A stretch of DNA of 64,000 nucleotides, from positions 5,384,485 to 5,448,484 of the forward strand of contig NW_004955477.1 in NCBI RefSeq assembly GCF_000276665.1, read 5' to 3'. This DNA is from Chinchilla lanigera. Taxonomy: Eukaryota > Chordata > Mammalia > Rodentia > Chinchillidae. Below, one piece after another: positions 1 through 11,514 of the stretch (position 1 is the first letter of the stretch; every line of letters begins with the position of its first letter). The notes beneath the pieces were generated by a model. That model was not told where the DNA came from and ran no database searches. It saw only the letters and a program-made list of their open reading frames with translations. Position numbers and translations under genes: made by a program.

Positions 1-1
1 C

Positions 2-184
2 AGAGCTCGCCCGAAGAGAGCAGCAGCCATTCCTGGTGACAGTGAGGACCTGAGCTCCTCTGATGAAGAGAACAGCAGAGTTCATATCAGGAAAACCAGA
101 CACAGCCAGCTTCTCCAGGAAAATCAACAGCATGCAGTCTTCCCCTCCCAGTCTCCTTTCATGTCATTCTGGCAGCAATCCTCA
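2..184 (+). CDS. candidate partial coding exon, gene not recognised
   Basis: Frame 2 is open from the window edge. It encodes an acidic Ser-rich stretch (DSEDLSSSDEEN, residues 13-24), then a basic stretch (RVHIRKTRH) and a Gln/Ser-rich stretch ending FWQQSS. The other two frames hit stops early. CAG|GTAGGC at 182-190 is a good splice donor, so an exon ending at 184 is plausible. Without splicing the frame runs on to a stop at 317-319, but the composition becomes ordinary after the donor. The acidic and basic low-complexity mix is typical of an intracellular or nuclear disordered region. I do not recognise the protein, and the 5' end lies outside the window. It could also be a chance open frame. 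Confidence 0.3.
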
Positions 185-943
185 GGTAGGCCTTCCATGC
201 CCAGAACCACACTAACTCGGTTCCACTGGACATTTCAAGTTGACTACTACTTAGTCCAACACAGTACTTATTTTGTTCTTGCTACCCAAACCAACACCAA
301 GTATTTGGAGATAAAATAACAGGATGTTGTAGATACTCATTGGAGGAAGGGACACTGAAGAACCAGGGAACATCAGGGAGACATATTTTCAGAGGCAGAG
401 AGTAGGCTTCTAGACGTAGAAGGCTGTTAGTCAGTGCTCTCTGCCACACGCTTGTTACAGACTGTCTCTTTTCCCCTTCCAGCGGCATTTTCCTCCCTGC
501 AGACTGAGAATCTGCATGACCTATGTGTCTGTTTTCCCAAGACACCAATCTGCTTGGGGTTTTATGTGGCTCGGTGCAACCTCACAAATCCAGTGCCTAA
601 CACCTGGACCAACAGTTCTGATTTCCCTTTGGGGACGTGAGTCCCCTGATGATGCCTTCCACAGAGCCAGAGGTATAGGGATCTGTATCTGGGGACACTG
701 CCATGGGCTGTGGGAAAGGAGGAGGAGGAAGATGATGTCACACTTACCACTGTGCTTCTTACCCTGCTCTCTCACTGTTCCCAGGATCCAAAAACAAACC
801 TGTTTCCTTCTGATCTGTTTTTTCTTTTATCACACAGTCATGTATGGGGGGAAGACAAAATCTCCAGTATCTCTTAGTGATTATTCCTAATCTAATTCCC
901 TTTATTTTTCATGAGGTCACCTCCTTCTCCTTATTCTTGTCCT

Positions 944-945
<2 letters not shown>
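185..945. other. unassigned unique-looking DNA
   Basis: Mixed-composition DNA after the candidate donor, with several pyrimidine tracts followed by AG. Short frames of up to 124 codons occur on both strands, but none has family features. If 2-184 is an exon, this is the start of its downstream intron. Confidence 0.4.
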
Positions 946-984
<39 letters not shown>

Positions 985-1012
985 AGAGAGAGACAGAGGG
1001 AGACACAGAGAA
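946..1012. repeat. (CA)n microsatellite with GA-rich flank
   Basis: An uninterrupted CA run of about 17 units (946-980) is followed by an AGAG/ACAG purine stretch to about 1012. Likely length-polymorphic. Confidence 0.9.
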
Positions 1013-1502
1013 GAGGGCTGCTGAGGGTTAGTTTTCTAGATCTAAAGGTGAAATTTGAGTCTGAATACCAGCATGGCCTGTCATCACCTCCAGTACAGAT
1101 GACAGAGGTGCAGGGTATGGAGACAGGGGAGGACAGAGTGAATTCAGCCAAAGTTGCTCCTCTGGCTGTCCACTCATCCATCCATGGGCCTGACCCTCCC
1201 TGGGTCATCATCATACAACAGTGTCCATGGTACCTCCCCTAGTACCTCCTCCTATTAGTAGCGCATGTGAGATTACACCAGCCCAGGGCTGGCTCTGAAG
1301 CAACATGGTTATTGCCTCTGCTCCCAAGACTCAAGGCATAGGGCAGGTGGATGTGCTCATGCAGGTGTGGAATACAGGAATCATCCTCGAGGTATGTTCA
1401 GAGTTGATATGTGAACTTGCAGCCATTGCCTCCCTCTACTATTTGTGTCAGGTTTCTATTCTTGCTTGGGGTTTCAGAGCGTCCAAAGTCATTGAGAACA
1501 AA

Positions 1503-1568
1503 TAATATATACATATAAATATATATATAAATATATATTTCATATGTATTTTATATATGTATATATAA
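1503..1568. repeat. AT-rich low-complexity tract
   Basis: Imperfect TATA/ATAAAT repeats with no transposon signature. Confidence 0.8.
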
Positions 1569-3065
1569 ACACATTTCATGAAAAGAAAAGTAGTACTTTT
1601 AAACAGATGGCATTACCCTCATATGGAGGAACCTTAGAGGATGTTGTATATCACAAAACATCCAGGACACTTCTGGCCCTTCAGAAGAAATTGAAAATGC
1701 ATGCACAGCAATTTCAATGTTCAAGTTACCCAAGCAGCAGTTCACCATACTAACAAATGTCTCAAAGTGAATAGCCACCACTTTGAGCACCTTTTATAAT
1801 TGTAGAGGCCAAAGGTAACTTGTATTCATCTCGTGGTATCTCAATAAATTTAGTATTAAAATATTTATATAAGCCTTTCTTTTCCTGAAGTGTGTATACA
1901 TTTTTTTGGTGACTGACCGGTGGCAGCTCCACTTTCCTTTCTCTTGAGCCCAGAGTTGCCTTTTCTCTTAACCATCTGGATTCATTCCTCAGCGGTTGCT
2001 GGGAGGCTGAAGCACCATGAAGCCTAATGGTCAGTGTGTGAAGTACTTCCAGTAAAATATAGAAGTTTGTCAGAGAAATTGGTATTTCTTATCTGCCCAG
2101 CACTATTGGTGAAGAAGCTAATTAGGTAGTCTGATAGGCATTATTTACTACTTCAAGCAGAAAATGAGTGACTGCATTAATAAATTTATGGTAAGTGTAG
2201 TGTTTATGGGACACTTTGTGAATGGAAGAGGAAAAATAGCTATTTCAGGGGAATCTTCCTACTTTCCTATTATTTGCAGTTATATGGATTTGTGGGAATA
2301 ATAAAATACCAAAACCATAATTGGAAAAATTCTCTTCCTATTTCTGGGTCTAAAATATCTTTTTAACCTCAAGAGGAAAGGCACTATTAAAAAGACTATT
2401 TGCACTCTAAAAATCACAGCAGATTACAAACAGCCACACAAGAAGGAAAATTTACTTTCTGAGGGAAAATTATACCTCTTACTAAGGTTTTAGGAAAAGA
2501 AATGTTTCTGAATCATGATGAGATGAGTCATCAGAGAGATGACCAAGGAAGACCAGTAAACATTTGTGGAATATGAGCCCCAGTACCCTGGACCATTTCC
2601 ACTTTCAACAGGCTCCAGAGCAAGCCTGTGCTCCTGGGATGGGGCAGGCAGGGGAACAACTTGTGGTGACAGAGGCCCATGACGTGAGGGTTCTAATGAC
2701 CCTTTACCCTACACCCCATTATTAGGGGTATTGGTGGAGGACTAAACTTCACTTTGAATTAGTTAATTTCTCTCAACTCTATAAGGATGTGGTTACTTTC
2801 ACGTTATATCTGGACAGATGTTGTTGAAGGGAAGGAAAAAAGCTCATAGGAGTCATCAGTACCTGGGAAGAGAGAATGCTGGCTTGGAGGGGTGTTCACA
2901 AGGCATACTTGCAAGGAGGGGATGCAAAACCACCAGGCCCTAGACTGCACTTGAGCCTAGTGTCACCATTTGTATAGTTGTGCCAACATGCTCAAGCTTC
3001 GCGAATCCTTTTGAACCAAAGTTTCACCATCATAAGATATAATTAGTCTGACTTATCTTACAGTG
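1569..3065. other. unassigned unique-looking DNA
   Basis: No recognisable repeat consensus, no frame of note and no RNA gene. Likely old intronic or intergenic sequence. Confidence 0.4.
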
Positions 3066-3069
3066 TTGT

Positions 3070-3735
3070 CTCTTTATTTATTAGTTCATTTGCCTGAAAA
3101 ATATTTATTATACATCTACTATGTTTCATGGGGAATGTTCTAGGTGCTGGTATTGCAGCCATCAAGAAAATAGACCAAAATTATTAGGGTGGAGTTGGGA
3201 AACAAAATACATATGTAATATAATACGTGTGTGCTCAATAAATACGGACAATTTGGCAGAAGTTTTTCAGGGAAATTGATATGCTTTGTCTAACTAGAGT
3301 TACTGCTGGAGAAGTAAGTACATAGACTGATGAATATTATTCAACATACACACATACATGACAAGTATATATGTACATATATATCATATACATATAATAG
3401 TATATTTCTATATAGGGTGCAGATACATATAATCGCAGATAATTATATACACATGTATGTAGGATTCTAGATGATGATAAGAAGAAAGATCAAGGAAGAG
3501 GGAGAGTGTTGTTGAGTAGAGGTGGGGATATATGTTCTGAAGCAGTGGTTTGCAAAAGTATTTCTACAAAGGATTAGTAAGGACCCCAAAATTCTTGGTG
3601 CAAAGTGAGCATATAGAGAATGAAAGCAAGTGAGACCAGACAAATAAGGGAAATTCTGAAAGGCCTTGGAAGACTTGCTTTTTCTCTGGATGATACAGGA
3701 AGTTACTGGAAGTTTTCAGCAGGCAAATGCCAAGT
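3070..3735 (-). mobile_element. LINE L2 3' region, antisense, interrupted by AT repeats
   Basis: 3083-3180 reads as the complement of the L2 3' end (consensus sense ...GTAGGTGCTCAATAAAT), here decayed to TTTATTATACATCTACTATG...CTAGGTGCTGG. After an AT-rich stretch (about 3340-3450), 3600-3735 matches the upstream antisense L2 block (GAAAGGCCTTGGAAGAC...GATACAGGAAGTTACTGGAAG). The order fits one antisense copy. Assigned from memory of the consensus, so the edges are approximate. Confidence 0.5.
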
Positions 3736-5194
3736 GTATCTTTTAGCCTTCATGAATTCACAAGAATAAGAAATAAAATACACACACAGTAAGTTTCAGG
3801 AAAAGTAGCAGTAATTCATTCTGTGAACAACATCTAGGGACATGGATTGCCTTCTGTCCTTGCCTGCTTCACAGTTCTGCCCTCAGAAGACACTGGCTGT
3901 GACTTGCAGTCTTTGGGCAGGAGCTGAGGGAAAGCGTGTGCGTTCTCCATGGTGCTGAGAGCACTTGGGATGGTGGAGTAGTCCTAGCCCATCATGAAAA
4001 ACTTGCTTATGGTGGAATGCCACCCCACCGATTCTCCTTCACGTAAGAATAAGGTACTTTTGTTCTTACAAACATTTCCTGAAAGTTTCACCGAAGTTGT
4101 GTTCATTTTTTTGGAGGAGATGTGTGAGTGTGAATAGAAAGCCCAGGCAAAGAAATGTAAGAATTAACGATTTCAGCTTTGCCTTTGAAGTTTTGAGATG
4201 CTCATCTCATTTTCTTTCTGTTAGCCTTTTATTTCTAACATTGGATCTTCAAAAAGCAAGCAAAGGTATCTGTTACAGATGTTTTACTCTGAACACTCCA
4301 ATCATTCATCTCTGAGCAACTCGAGGGTGAGGGGAGAATCAACATTTCAGGGAACAAAAATCTGAAAATCAACTGGATTTCACTTCCCACATATAGTAGG
4401 ACTGAGAATACCACAAGCTGGTATCAAAGTCTCATTCCTATGCTCACTATTTTCATCTCTCCCTCGGCCCATCAGACCATGACAGCAAAAAAGAAACATC
4501 TAAGAACCTGTCCTCTACCCCTCCCTTTTTGACCAATTTCTGTACGAATTTTCAGAGTTGTGAACACGTTGGGGGAAGAGATAGGTTTCTCTGTTGATGG
4601 AGATTATTTACTGCTCTACTATAGAGTGAAGAATGTCTTCTGCTTAAACGGGACAGTTCTTTCAGAAATGCACCCTACCCTTCTGTTCACCAGGGTAGTA
4701 CACACTTTCTACTTCTCCCAGTGTCACCTTCCCTTTAACCAGAGATGTAATTTCTGTGAGCACCTGAGACTCCAGAAAAGCCTGCCTGTCCCTGGCTTCT
4801 GAGATCTTTTTCATATTTACCTTACACAAAGGGGCAGGTATGATCCCCTTCCTGGAGGATAGACCATGGTGAATTCCTAGATCCAGCTGTGTAGGTGCAA
4901 GCATGCCTATCTGCGGGATGCCAAAGACCAAGGCCAGGTCTTGCAGGAATGGTGCAGCTGCTGTGCTCCTACTTGTGAGCTTCATCTTGCACCTCATGGT
5001 GTTGCACATGTTGAATGTGTACCTGGGCCTCTGGATGCTTCTGCCTATGAAGTGCTAAATTCAGCTAATGCCTTATATGGTGAAAACGTGTCCAAAAATT
5101 AAACATAAAGAGATCTCTGCTGAGTGGGACCCAATACACAATTATAAAAAGGCTGCTTCTCCATGATAGTTTAACTTGCACTTAACAGGTCTGA
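3736..5194. other. unassigned unique-looking DNA
   Basis: No named repeat or gene recognised. Frames of 80 codons (4560-4802, plus) and 115 codons (4662-5009, minus) overlap each other and have no domain or coding character. Confidence 0.4.
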
Positions 5195-5385
5195 GGGTTT
5201 ATGCCAAGTGCTTTCTGCATATTTTCTCATTTGCCCTGTCTTGTGATAGGCATGCAGCTGCTGCTATTTCCATGTGAAGTAAGGAGATGGATTCTTAGAC
5301 AGATGCAGTGATTTTCTCATAGTCACAAACCTGGTTACAGTCAGGTATGACTAGATTCAAAGCGGGTGTCCTGCAATTCCTCCTT
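5195..5385 (-). mobile_element. MIR SINE, antisense
   Basis: The order of blocks is that of a complemented MIR: a GCCAAGTGCTTTCTGCATATTTTCTCATTT-type start, then GGAGATGGATTCTTAGACAGATG, a CACAAACCTGGTTA stretch corresponding to the MIR 'ctcacagctagtaag' block, and a terminal AGATTCAAAGCGGGTGTCCT. Heavily decayed. Confidence 0.55.
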
Positions 5386-5457
5386 GACAGGGAATTGTCC
5401 ACAGCATGATGCCAGACACTGCATAGGAGGAAGAAAATGACAAATCTGAGAAGGTGC

Positions 5458-5985
5458 ATTAGTTTTGTGATACTACATATGAAATTACATGGAATATATA
5501 ACCTTAGAATAACCCGTGTAGATTATCTTTGATGAGTCAGGCATGCAACCCTGGCTTAATTGGACCCTTTGCCTCAGGGTCTGCCAAGATGGCAGGCCAA
5601 GTATCAGCAGGGCTTCAGGCTCATCTGGGGCTGAGTTGGGGAAAGATCCCTTTTCAAGTTCAGGTGGCGGTTGGTAGAATTTAATTCTCTGCAGCCTCAG
5701 TTTCCTGCTGGCTGTTGGCAGGAGGCCATCCTCAAATCCTGGGGCTGTTTTCACTTCTTCTCCATGTGGGGCTCCACCATGGCTGGCAGTTTTGTCAAAG
5801 TCAGCAAGACAGAGACTCTTCTGGCAAAATGGGCATTGCAATCTTGTGTCACATAATTATGAAAGTTGCAGCCAGTCACTTTTGTCATATTCTAATGGCT
5901 AAAGCAAGTCACAGGCCTAACCCCCACTCATACCAGTGTAAAAGGATCATGGAGGGTACTACAGAATCTATGGGCCACAAAAGTT
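5458..5985 (-). mobile_element. MLT1-like LTR (ERVL-MaLR), antisense
   Basis: Read on the minus strand, 5841 to 5485 follows the MLT1 3' half: CTGGCAAACAGCCAGCAGGAAACTGAG-type wording, then a GGATCTTTCCCCAACTCAGCC block, then AGACCCTGAGGCAAAGGGTCC and AATTAAGCCAGGGTTGCATGCCTGAC. The 5' half (5850-5985) contains the block around AAGCAAGTCACAGGCCT. An accidental 118-codon minus-strand frame lies inside it. Edges are approximate. Confidence 0.55.
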
Positions 5986-6334
5986 ATGAGTGATGCCCTT
6001 GACTTTGGAAGATGACTATCCCACTGTAGACTTGAGTTTTAAGAAGAAGGATCTATGCCAAATGTGACTGACAACTTGGGAGCAAAGCCTTCAAGGAAGT
6101 GTCCACGAGGTGCCCTATTACAAGCTTATACATGTTGAGCAAATTTTCTCCCCTTACAAGGCTTGCCTGTGCCTCGTGTCCTGTGGAATAACCTTGAAGC
6201 CCAGATGTAGATTGATTCTAGTGGCTAAACACCTCAGAATAATTGAGCTGTCAAAACCTCACTATGTGTCAGGGAGTGGCTGAAGAATTTAGGTAAAGAA
6301 TTTGTTCAATTTACAAAGCAAATTTAAAAATATA

Positions 6335-6445
6335 GCAAAACATCTGCAAGGTAAGTGCTCTTCCTATCCCTACTTTACAGATAAGTCTTTAGGCACAGAG
6401 AGGTAGCTTGTGAGGAGCAGATGCCTGTAGGGAATCCAGGCAGCC
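6335..6445 (-). mobile_element. MIR SINE fragment, antisense
   Basis: The core CTACTTTACAGATAAGTC...GGCACAGAGAGGTAGCTTG matches the complement of the MIR core (CCATTTTACAGATGAGGAAACTGAGGC). Confidence 0.6.
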
Positions 6446-7637
6446 TAACCTGAGAGGTTGAGCATGTCCTCATCTCAGCAGAGAAGCCCTTAGCTATGAG
6501 AAAGCCACCACTGTGCTGGAGTGTTCAGGAATTATAGAGTGATGAGGGAAAGCTAGCTGAATGAAGGGTATAGGACAAATAGTGTGCAGAGTAAGTATAG
6601 GGAAAAGGCAGAAAGGACACAGTGAGAAAATTAAGATGTATTAGAAATTCCCAAGATATGTTACCCAGGATGAAATGTATTCCAAGAGGAGAGAACAAAG
6701 GAGAAATTGGAAGATGACTGGATCCAGTTCAAATAGAAAATTATGAAATTACAAAGGAGCTGCCTATGTTCTTGGAGAATACTGACATGCTATTGTAAAG
6801 GAGCTGTTCTGTAAATAATGGTGAGATGGTACTTTTCCACCTACAGCAGTAATGGTGCTAAAATTTTCACTGTAGAAGACAGCTAACAGGGAGTTTGGAA
6901 TTGTTCTCCTGTCCACAATAGGACTTCCATCCTTGGGCAACCATGTTAATAATTATCAAAGTGAATTATGGTCACTGCCAAAGGATGACATTAGCTAGAA
7001 TACTGCTTCCTGCTACTTTGATGGAAATCCTCCAGGCAATAAAAGAATTTTGTGTTGAGATTTTTTTTTAATAGTCTTTGCAAAACAAGGTCTGCAGCTC
7101 AAAATTGGTGCATTGTGTTCTCTCCCAGGTTTTTATGAACTTTGGTAACCCAGCCTGTGTGTGTGGCCAAATCATTTCAGAGGCATCTTGCATTTCTGGA
7201 AATTCATATACCCCGGGATTGATATAGTCAGACATACCTGAGCTGAAATGGCATTCCACTTAAAGAACTATGGTCATGTTCATGGACCTCTCCAAGCCTC
7301 ACCTATAAAATAGAACATGTGCTGCCATCACAATAAAGTTGTAGTAAGAAAAAAATGAAATGATACATGTTATGCGCTCAATCCAGTGGTGACCTCATGT
7401 GAGTGATCCATAAAGGGAACATTTAACAAACATCCTAGATTAACACTGACTAAAACATCAGAAATGGAATTCTGATTTTAAATTCCATTGATAAAGAATT
7501 GAAGACAAGTAATGTTTGTTGATGATGGAAATGTAAATTGGATATTATTCCAAGTTTACTCTCAATATATTTCTAACCTAATATAGGTGTTGGTATAGAT
7601 GAATCCCGAGGGAGAATTCTATATTCCTTAGAAATGG
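6446..7637. other. unassigned unique-looking DNA
   Basis: AT-rich DNA with no recognised repeat. The longest frame is 63 codons. Confidence 0.4.
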
Positions 7638-8104
7638 TGTGGCCAATCATGTAGACTAATTGAAGTGCACCGAGAGACTGCACGTACAAATGGGTAATGG
7701 TCAGACCACACAAGACCATGCACACCAGTGCCACCGTAGCCAGCCAAGCTCTATAACAACTGTCTCAGAACAGATAGGACATGGTCAGTAACTGCTAGCT
7801 TTTTTGTTTTGTCCCCAATTCCTGCTCAGAACTAGCAGAAAAAGCCAAATGTGTATTCCAACCAATCACATAGGATGTCTTGTTTGAAGTTAACTCAACT
7901 CTAGCTTCTCCAAATCAACACCTTCCAAACAGAACACTTTTGAAGATTCCCTTCTTTCCACTTTATAACTAACTTTCCTACTTCTTCATCGGCCTTGAAG
8001 TCTTTGCCAAATGTGGGCAATAGTGTCTGACCCCTTTGTCACAGCCAGTTCAGAATGAATAGCCTCTGTTGGTGCCATTTCGGTGGTTTCTATTCATTTC
8101 CACA
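7638..8104 (+). mobile_element. putative solo LTR, family uncertain
   Basis: A 467-bp block begins TGTGG and ends CCACA, an inverted terminal signature like retroviral LTRs. Its right half (TTTATAACTAACTTTCCTAC...TTTGCCAAATGTGGGC...CCCCTTTGTCACAGCC...AATGAATAGCCTCTGTTGG) has the layout of an LTR R-U5 region. The flanks (ATGG left, GTAT right) do not form a clean duplication, so this could be coincidence or an old copy. No internal viral genes are adjacent. Confidence 0.4.
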
Positions 8105-8319
8105 GTATTGGCAGAATCAGGGTAGAATATATAAAAAAAAACTTCGCAGGAAGCCTGTGATTGTGGTTGAAAATCAAAGTCTGTCAGCATAAACTTTCTG
8201 GTATTTTTTTTTTTAAATAAAGACACGTATTTATTTATCCTGCTGTAAATTTAGAAATCAGACATGGGAGAAATTTACACAAATAAATGTCAAACAAGCA
8301 AAAGTGTAACCCTAATCTC

Positions 8320-8850
8320 ATTCTCCAGAAAGAACGTTTCTCCATGCATTCAGATACCCACATATATAGGTGGGAGCATATGCACATGCAGATGTCTTTA
8401 TGTAAATGTGATCACATAATTCTCATGTTGAAATCTGTTCTTCAAAAAACCAAAAAAAAAAAAAAAAAAAAAGTTAAAAAAAAATTGGGGCTGGGATTCA
8501 GCTCAGCGGCACAGCACCTGCCTGGCAAGCGCAAGGTCATGAGTTCAATTCCCAGTACTGGAACCCACCCCCCCAAAAAAAGTGAAATCTGTTCTTCAAA
8601 TCCACAATATGCATAGCTATCTTTACATGTCAAATCATGTTGCAATATACCTTTGTGCTTAATAACCACATAATATTCAATTAAATGGACATGCTATAAT
8701 TAGTTAAAGCATACTCAATTTACTGGCATTTAGACCACTGACAATATTGTGTTAATGAAAAAATTGAATCAATATACAAATATATCTTGGTCTGACTATT
8801 TGAAATGATAAAATGGTAGAAGTGGAAAAGATATTCAACAGGCATACTCA
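8320..8850 (-). mobile_element. old L1/HAL1-type fragment, antisense, split by an ID SINE
   Basis: The text before and after the SINE reads as one antisense LINE: ATGTAAATGTGATCACATAATTC, then CTTAATAACCACATAATATTCAATTAAATGGACATGCTATAATTAGTT, the usual complement of late L1M/HAL1 3' sequence. The SINE target duplication (8429-8446 and 8583-8600) lies inside it. Confidence 0.5.
8429..8600 (+). mobile_element. ID-type SINE with 18-bp target-site duplication
   Basis: The body at 8487-8561 has the pol III A box (AGCTCAGCGGC) and B box (GAGTTCAATTCCC), then a C7/A7 tail. Perfect 18-bp duplications TGAAATCTGTTCTTCAAA flank it at 8429-8446 and 8583-8600. An A-rich tract of about 40 bp (8447-8486) sits between the left duplication and the SINE 5' end, which is unusual. 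Insertion is by L1 machinery, as is known for this class. Confidence 0.9.
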
Positions 8851-8984
8851 TTCAAAATCCACCCCTACACTGCTTCATTGCCCTGTGGAAGTCATATCAC
8901 TCTGGGAACACTGAACATTGTTTATCTCCTTCAATTTTACCAGTACAGCATATACAAAGCAATATCATATTCTTTGCTTTTTTA

Positions 8985-9345
8985 CTTTTTCATTTTCTCT
9001 TTTATATTAGCCCATGGTTGGGGTACATAATGCTTACATGTCCATAACACATCTTAACTCTTTTTTTCATCCCTTGCCCCTCCAATCCTTCCTTGGTCCA
9101 ATGCTTGGTCCCCTTCCGGTTTCCAAAAGCTCAAGGTTTGTGCTAATATTTTTTGAACAGGTATCATGCGCTCATCTTGTATTCTGAATAACTACCATGA
9201 AGACAACAATTTGCAATGCATTAATCATTGTAACTCTCCTACTCACCTGTTTTGAAACTCTGTTTTATTATTATTTTTATTTTTTATCTTTAAAATAAGA
9301 AAATCTATTAGGACAGAAAAAAGCTTTATTTCCACTTTTTCCTTC
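8985..9345. other. pyrimidine-rich stretch, possibly LINE-derived
   Basis: T/C-rich sequence (CTTTTTTTCATCCCTTGCCCCTCC) followed by a block at 9245-9345 (TTTTGAAACTCTGTTTTATT...CTTTAAAATAAGAAAA). That block resembles the L1 3' end at 36795-36905. Suggests L1 3' UTR debris. Confidence 0.35.
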
Positions 9346-9599
9346 AATGCTTTTTTCCCCATCTCCTTTCCCTCCCCTTTCTCCCTGTTCCTCCATCTTT
9401 TGTTCTCGCTCCCATTTGGGAAAGATTTCCCAACTTCCTGGTATCTATCTTTTATTTTTCTCATTACTTATATTATGGGTTTCTTATATGAGACACAATG
9501 TAATATTTAAACCTGTGTGTCGGATTTACTTCACTGAGACTCCTCAAAAAACTAAAACCAGAAAATCTGTTTGACCTAGTTATGCTTTGCCTCGGTATC

Positions 9600-9810
9600 T
9601 TTCCAAAAGAGTTAAAGTCATATTACAGTGATACATGTATATCCATGTTTATAGCAGAATAATTTATAATAGCTAGATCTTGGAAATAGCCTATATGACC
9701 ACCAACAAACGGATGAAGAAAATGTGGTATATATACACAATGGAGTGCTACTCTGTCATAAAGAGGGATAAATTTGAAGCATTTGTAGGTAAACAGATGC
9801 ACTTCAAGAG
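9600..9810 (+). mobile_element. L1 3' UTR fragment, sense
   Basis: The classic sense L1 3' end wording is present: GTTTATAGCAGAATAATTTATAATAGC, ATAGCCTATATGACCACCAACAAACGGATGAAGAAAATGTGGTATATATACACAATGGAGTGCTACTCTGTCATAAAGAGG (discontinuous blocks), then a GTAGGTAAACAGATGCAC block. Confidence 0.8.
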
Positions 9811-10036
9811 TAATATTATATTTTTGTTCCAAGTAGTACTTTTAATTAGAAGCAAAGATAAAAGATAAATTTATACTAGGCACGTACACACACTTGAGGT
9901 TCTCCATGAATTCCTTTTTTTCTTGTACTTTTTCAATTGCAGATATTTTCTTATTGATATTAAAATGTCCTTATTTAATAGGGTATTAAATATTTTTGTC
10001 ATATTTGTTAATTAAATTTTGTGTTGTTAGAGTTTT

Positions 10037-10157
10037 CCTTGATGATATCTTTGTTTTTGGTTTTTCTCTGGTACCGGGAATCAAACTCACAACCTTCTGC
10101 TTGCCAGGCAAGTGCTGTGCCGCTGAGCTAAATCCCCAGTCCCCTTGATGATATCTT
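10037..10157 (-). mobile_element. ID-type SINE, antisense, 15-bp duplication
   Basis: The complemented body (CTGGTACCGGGAATC...CTTGCCAGGCAAGTGCTGTGCCGCTGAGCTAAATCCCCAG) lies at 10053-10142. The duplication CCTTGATGATATCTT occurs at 10037-10051 and 10143-10157. Its tail, read in sense, is ...CAGAGAAAAACCAAAAACAA. Confidence 0.92.
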
Positions 10158-11150
10158 AACTTTCCCCTTTGTAGTTTCTGGCTGTTGGGTCATGGGAAAG
10201 AAAACATGTTCCCGTTTCAAGATTATAAAAGGTTTTAAAGATTTATTTAAATCTTTGCTACAAGACATCATTTCTCACTGAGTTAAGGGCATATCTTTAA
10301 GTGCACATTCTTAAAGGTATATTAATCCTCCTTGCATGTTTAGAATGCCCTTTTGCTTCTGCTCATATAATTAACAGCTTGTTGAGAATACACCATTTCG
10401 AGGTTAGCATTTTTTTCTGCAAAGATTGTGCAAATATCTGATTGCTCCATTTTATCCTAGAAATCTATATTTTCCTTTGAGAAGTCATAGCTAGTCTTTG
10501 TTTCCTGCTCATCTGTTTCTTCTTATTGAATATTTGTAAGATTCTTTTGGTTTCTTTAAAGTTCAGTAATCTTACCAGGATAAATATTAATCATTGTCTC
10601 TTAATTTTCCAGGTCACAGTAGATTTCTTGAAAGTTCTCTTACATTTTCATTATTGTTTAATTCTATCAAACTATTCTTTAGTTCATGGAGCCTGATATT
10701 CATGCAATCACAACTGTCTATTACATTTTTATCACTCTACTAAGCAGAATTCCCTCCAGAATAGAATAGGAGCAAAACTTCATGGCAACCCTTCATTTGG
10801 AATGCAATACCCAGACAGAAAATTGAAGGAAAAATAGAAGTGAGACAAAGAAAGCGGAAAAACATACACACTGTTGTGTATTACTGAGCTGGTCAAAAAA
10901 CACAGCTGCTATCATGTGAGCTTTTGTGTCTGAAACAGTTCTCTGAGGAAGGTGAGGTAACAGTGATTTGTCTACGAAATCTTCACTTTAACTTACCTGC
11001 TGCTCCTTCCCATTAAGTGTGCCCCATAGGTAGTCCTCTCCCCACCTCCACTGCCAGGCTTTCTCAGGAGCTACCGGGGTACCATATCCCTTGTCCTTCT
11101 TTCTGTCCATCTTTCTCCCCTTCCTTCTTTTTAAAAACAAATTTCAAGGG
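10158..11150. other. unassigned AT-rich DNA
   Basis: T-rich on the plus strand, possibly very old antisense LINE sequence, but no diagnostic block could be placed. No frame of note. Confidence 0.35.
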
Positions 11151-11222
11151 GACACTGTATTAGTTCAGTGATAGAGTGCATGCTTAACATAAATGGGACC
11201 CTGATTTCAATCCCAAGCACCT
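11151..11222 (+). mobile_element. diverged ID-like SINE
   Basis: TTAGTTCAGTGATAGAGTGCATGCTTAACATAAATGGGACCCTGATTTCAATCCCAAGCAC (in blocks) follows the tRNA-like ID body but is much more diverged than the other copies, so it comes from an older subfamily. Confidence 0.7.
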
Positions 11223-11239
11223 AGAATGAGTTTCAGAAT

Positions 11240-11450
11240 AATCCTTTATTTTGAGTGCTTACTATGGCAGGTATGTATTTTAAGCATTTAACAAAAGTTG
11301 TCTTGTTTCAACCTTACAACATGAGTCTGACCTAGAAAGTAGTCCTTTAGCAAGCATAGAGACATCCGTTAAATTGTCCTTGGTTACAAAGCTAGTGTGT
11401 AGAGGAGGCTTACATCCAGCTGTGCTAGATTCCAAACCCTGTTTTCATTT
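11240..11450 (-). mobile_element. MIR SINE, antisense
   Basis: TTGAGTGCTTACTATGGCAGGTATG...TTTTAAGCATTTAACA, then CACAAAGCTAGTGTGTAGAGG-like and CATCCAGCTGTGCTAGATTCC. This is the full block order of a complemented MIR. Confidence 0.65.
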
Positions 11451-11514
11451 ATTGAGTGTTTTCTACATATAAGAGCTTCTTGTGCCTTCCAGAACAGACT
11501 GTGTATTGCCTTGT

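Noticed and set aside
844..1242. 132-codon frame crossing the CA repeat
   Set aside because: The frame is held open by the (CA)n translation (His-Thr repeats) and has no coding character on either side.
5485..5841. 118-codon minus-strand frame with Cys pairs at its start, resembling a small zinc-binding protein
   Set aside because: The DNA is an antisense MLT1-like LTR. The CPFC motif is a by-product of the LTR sequence and has no matching second pair.
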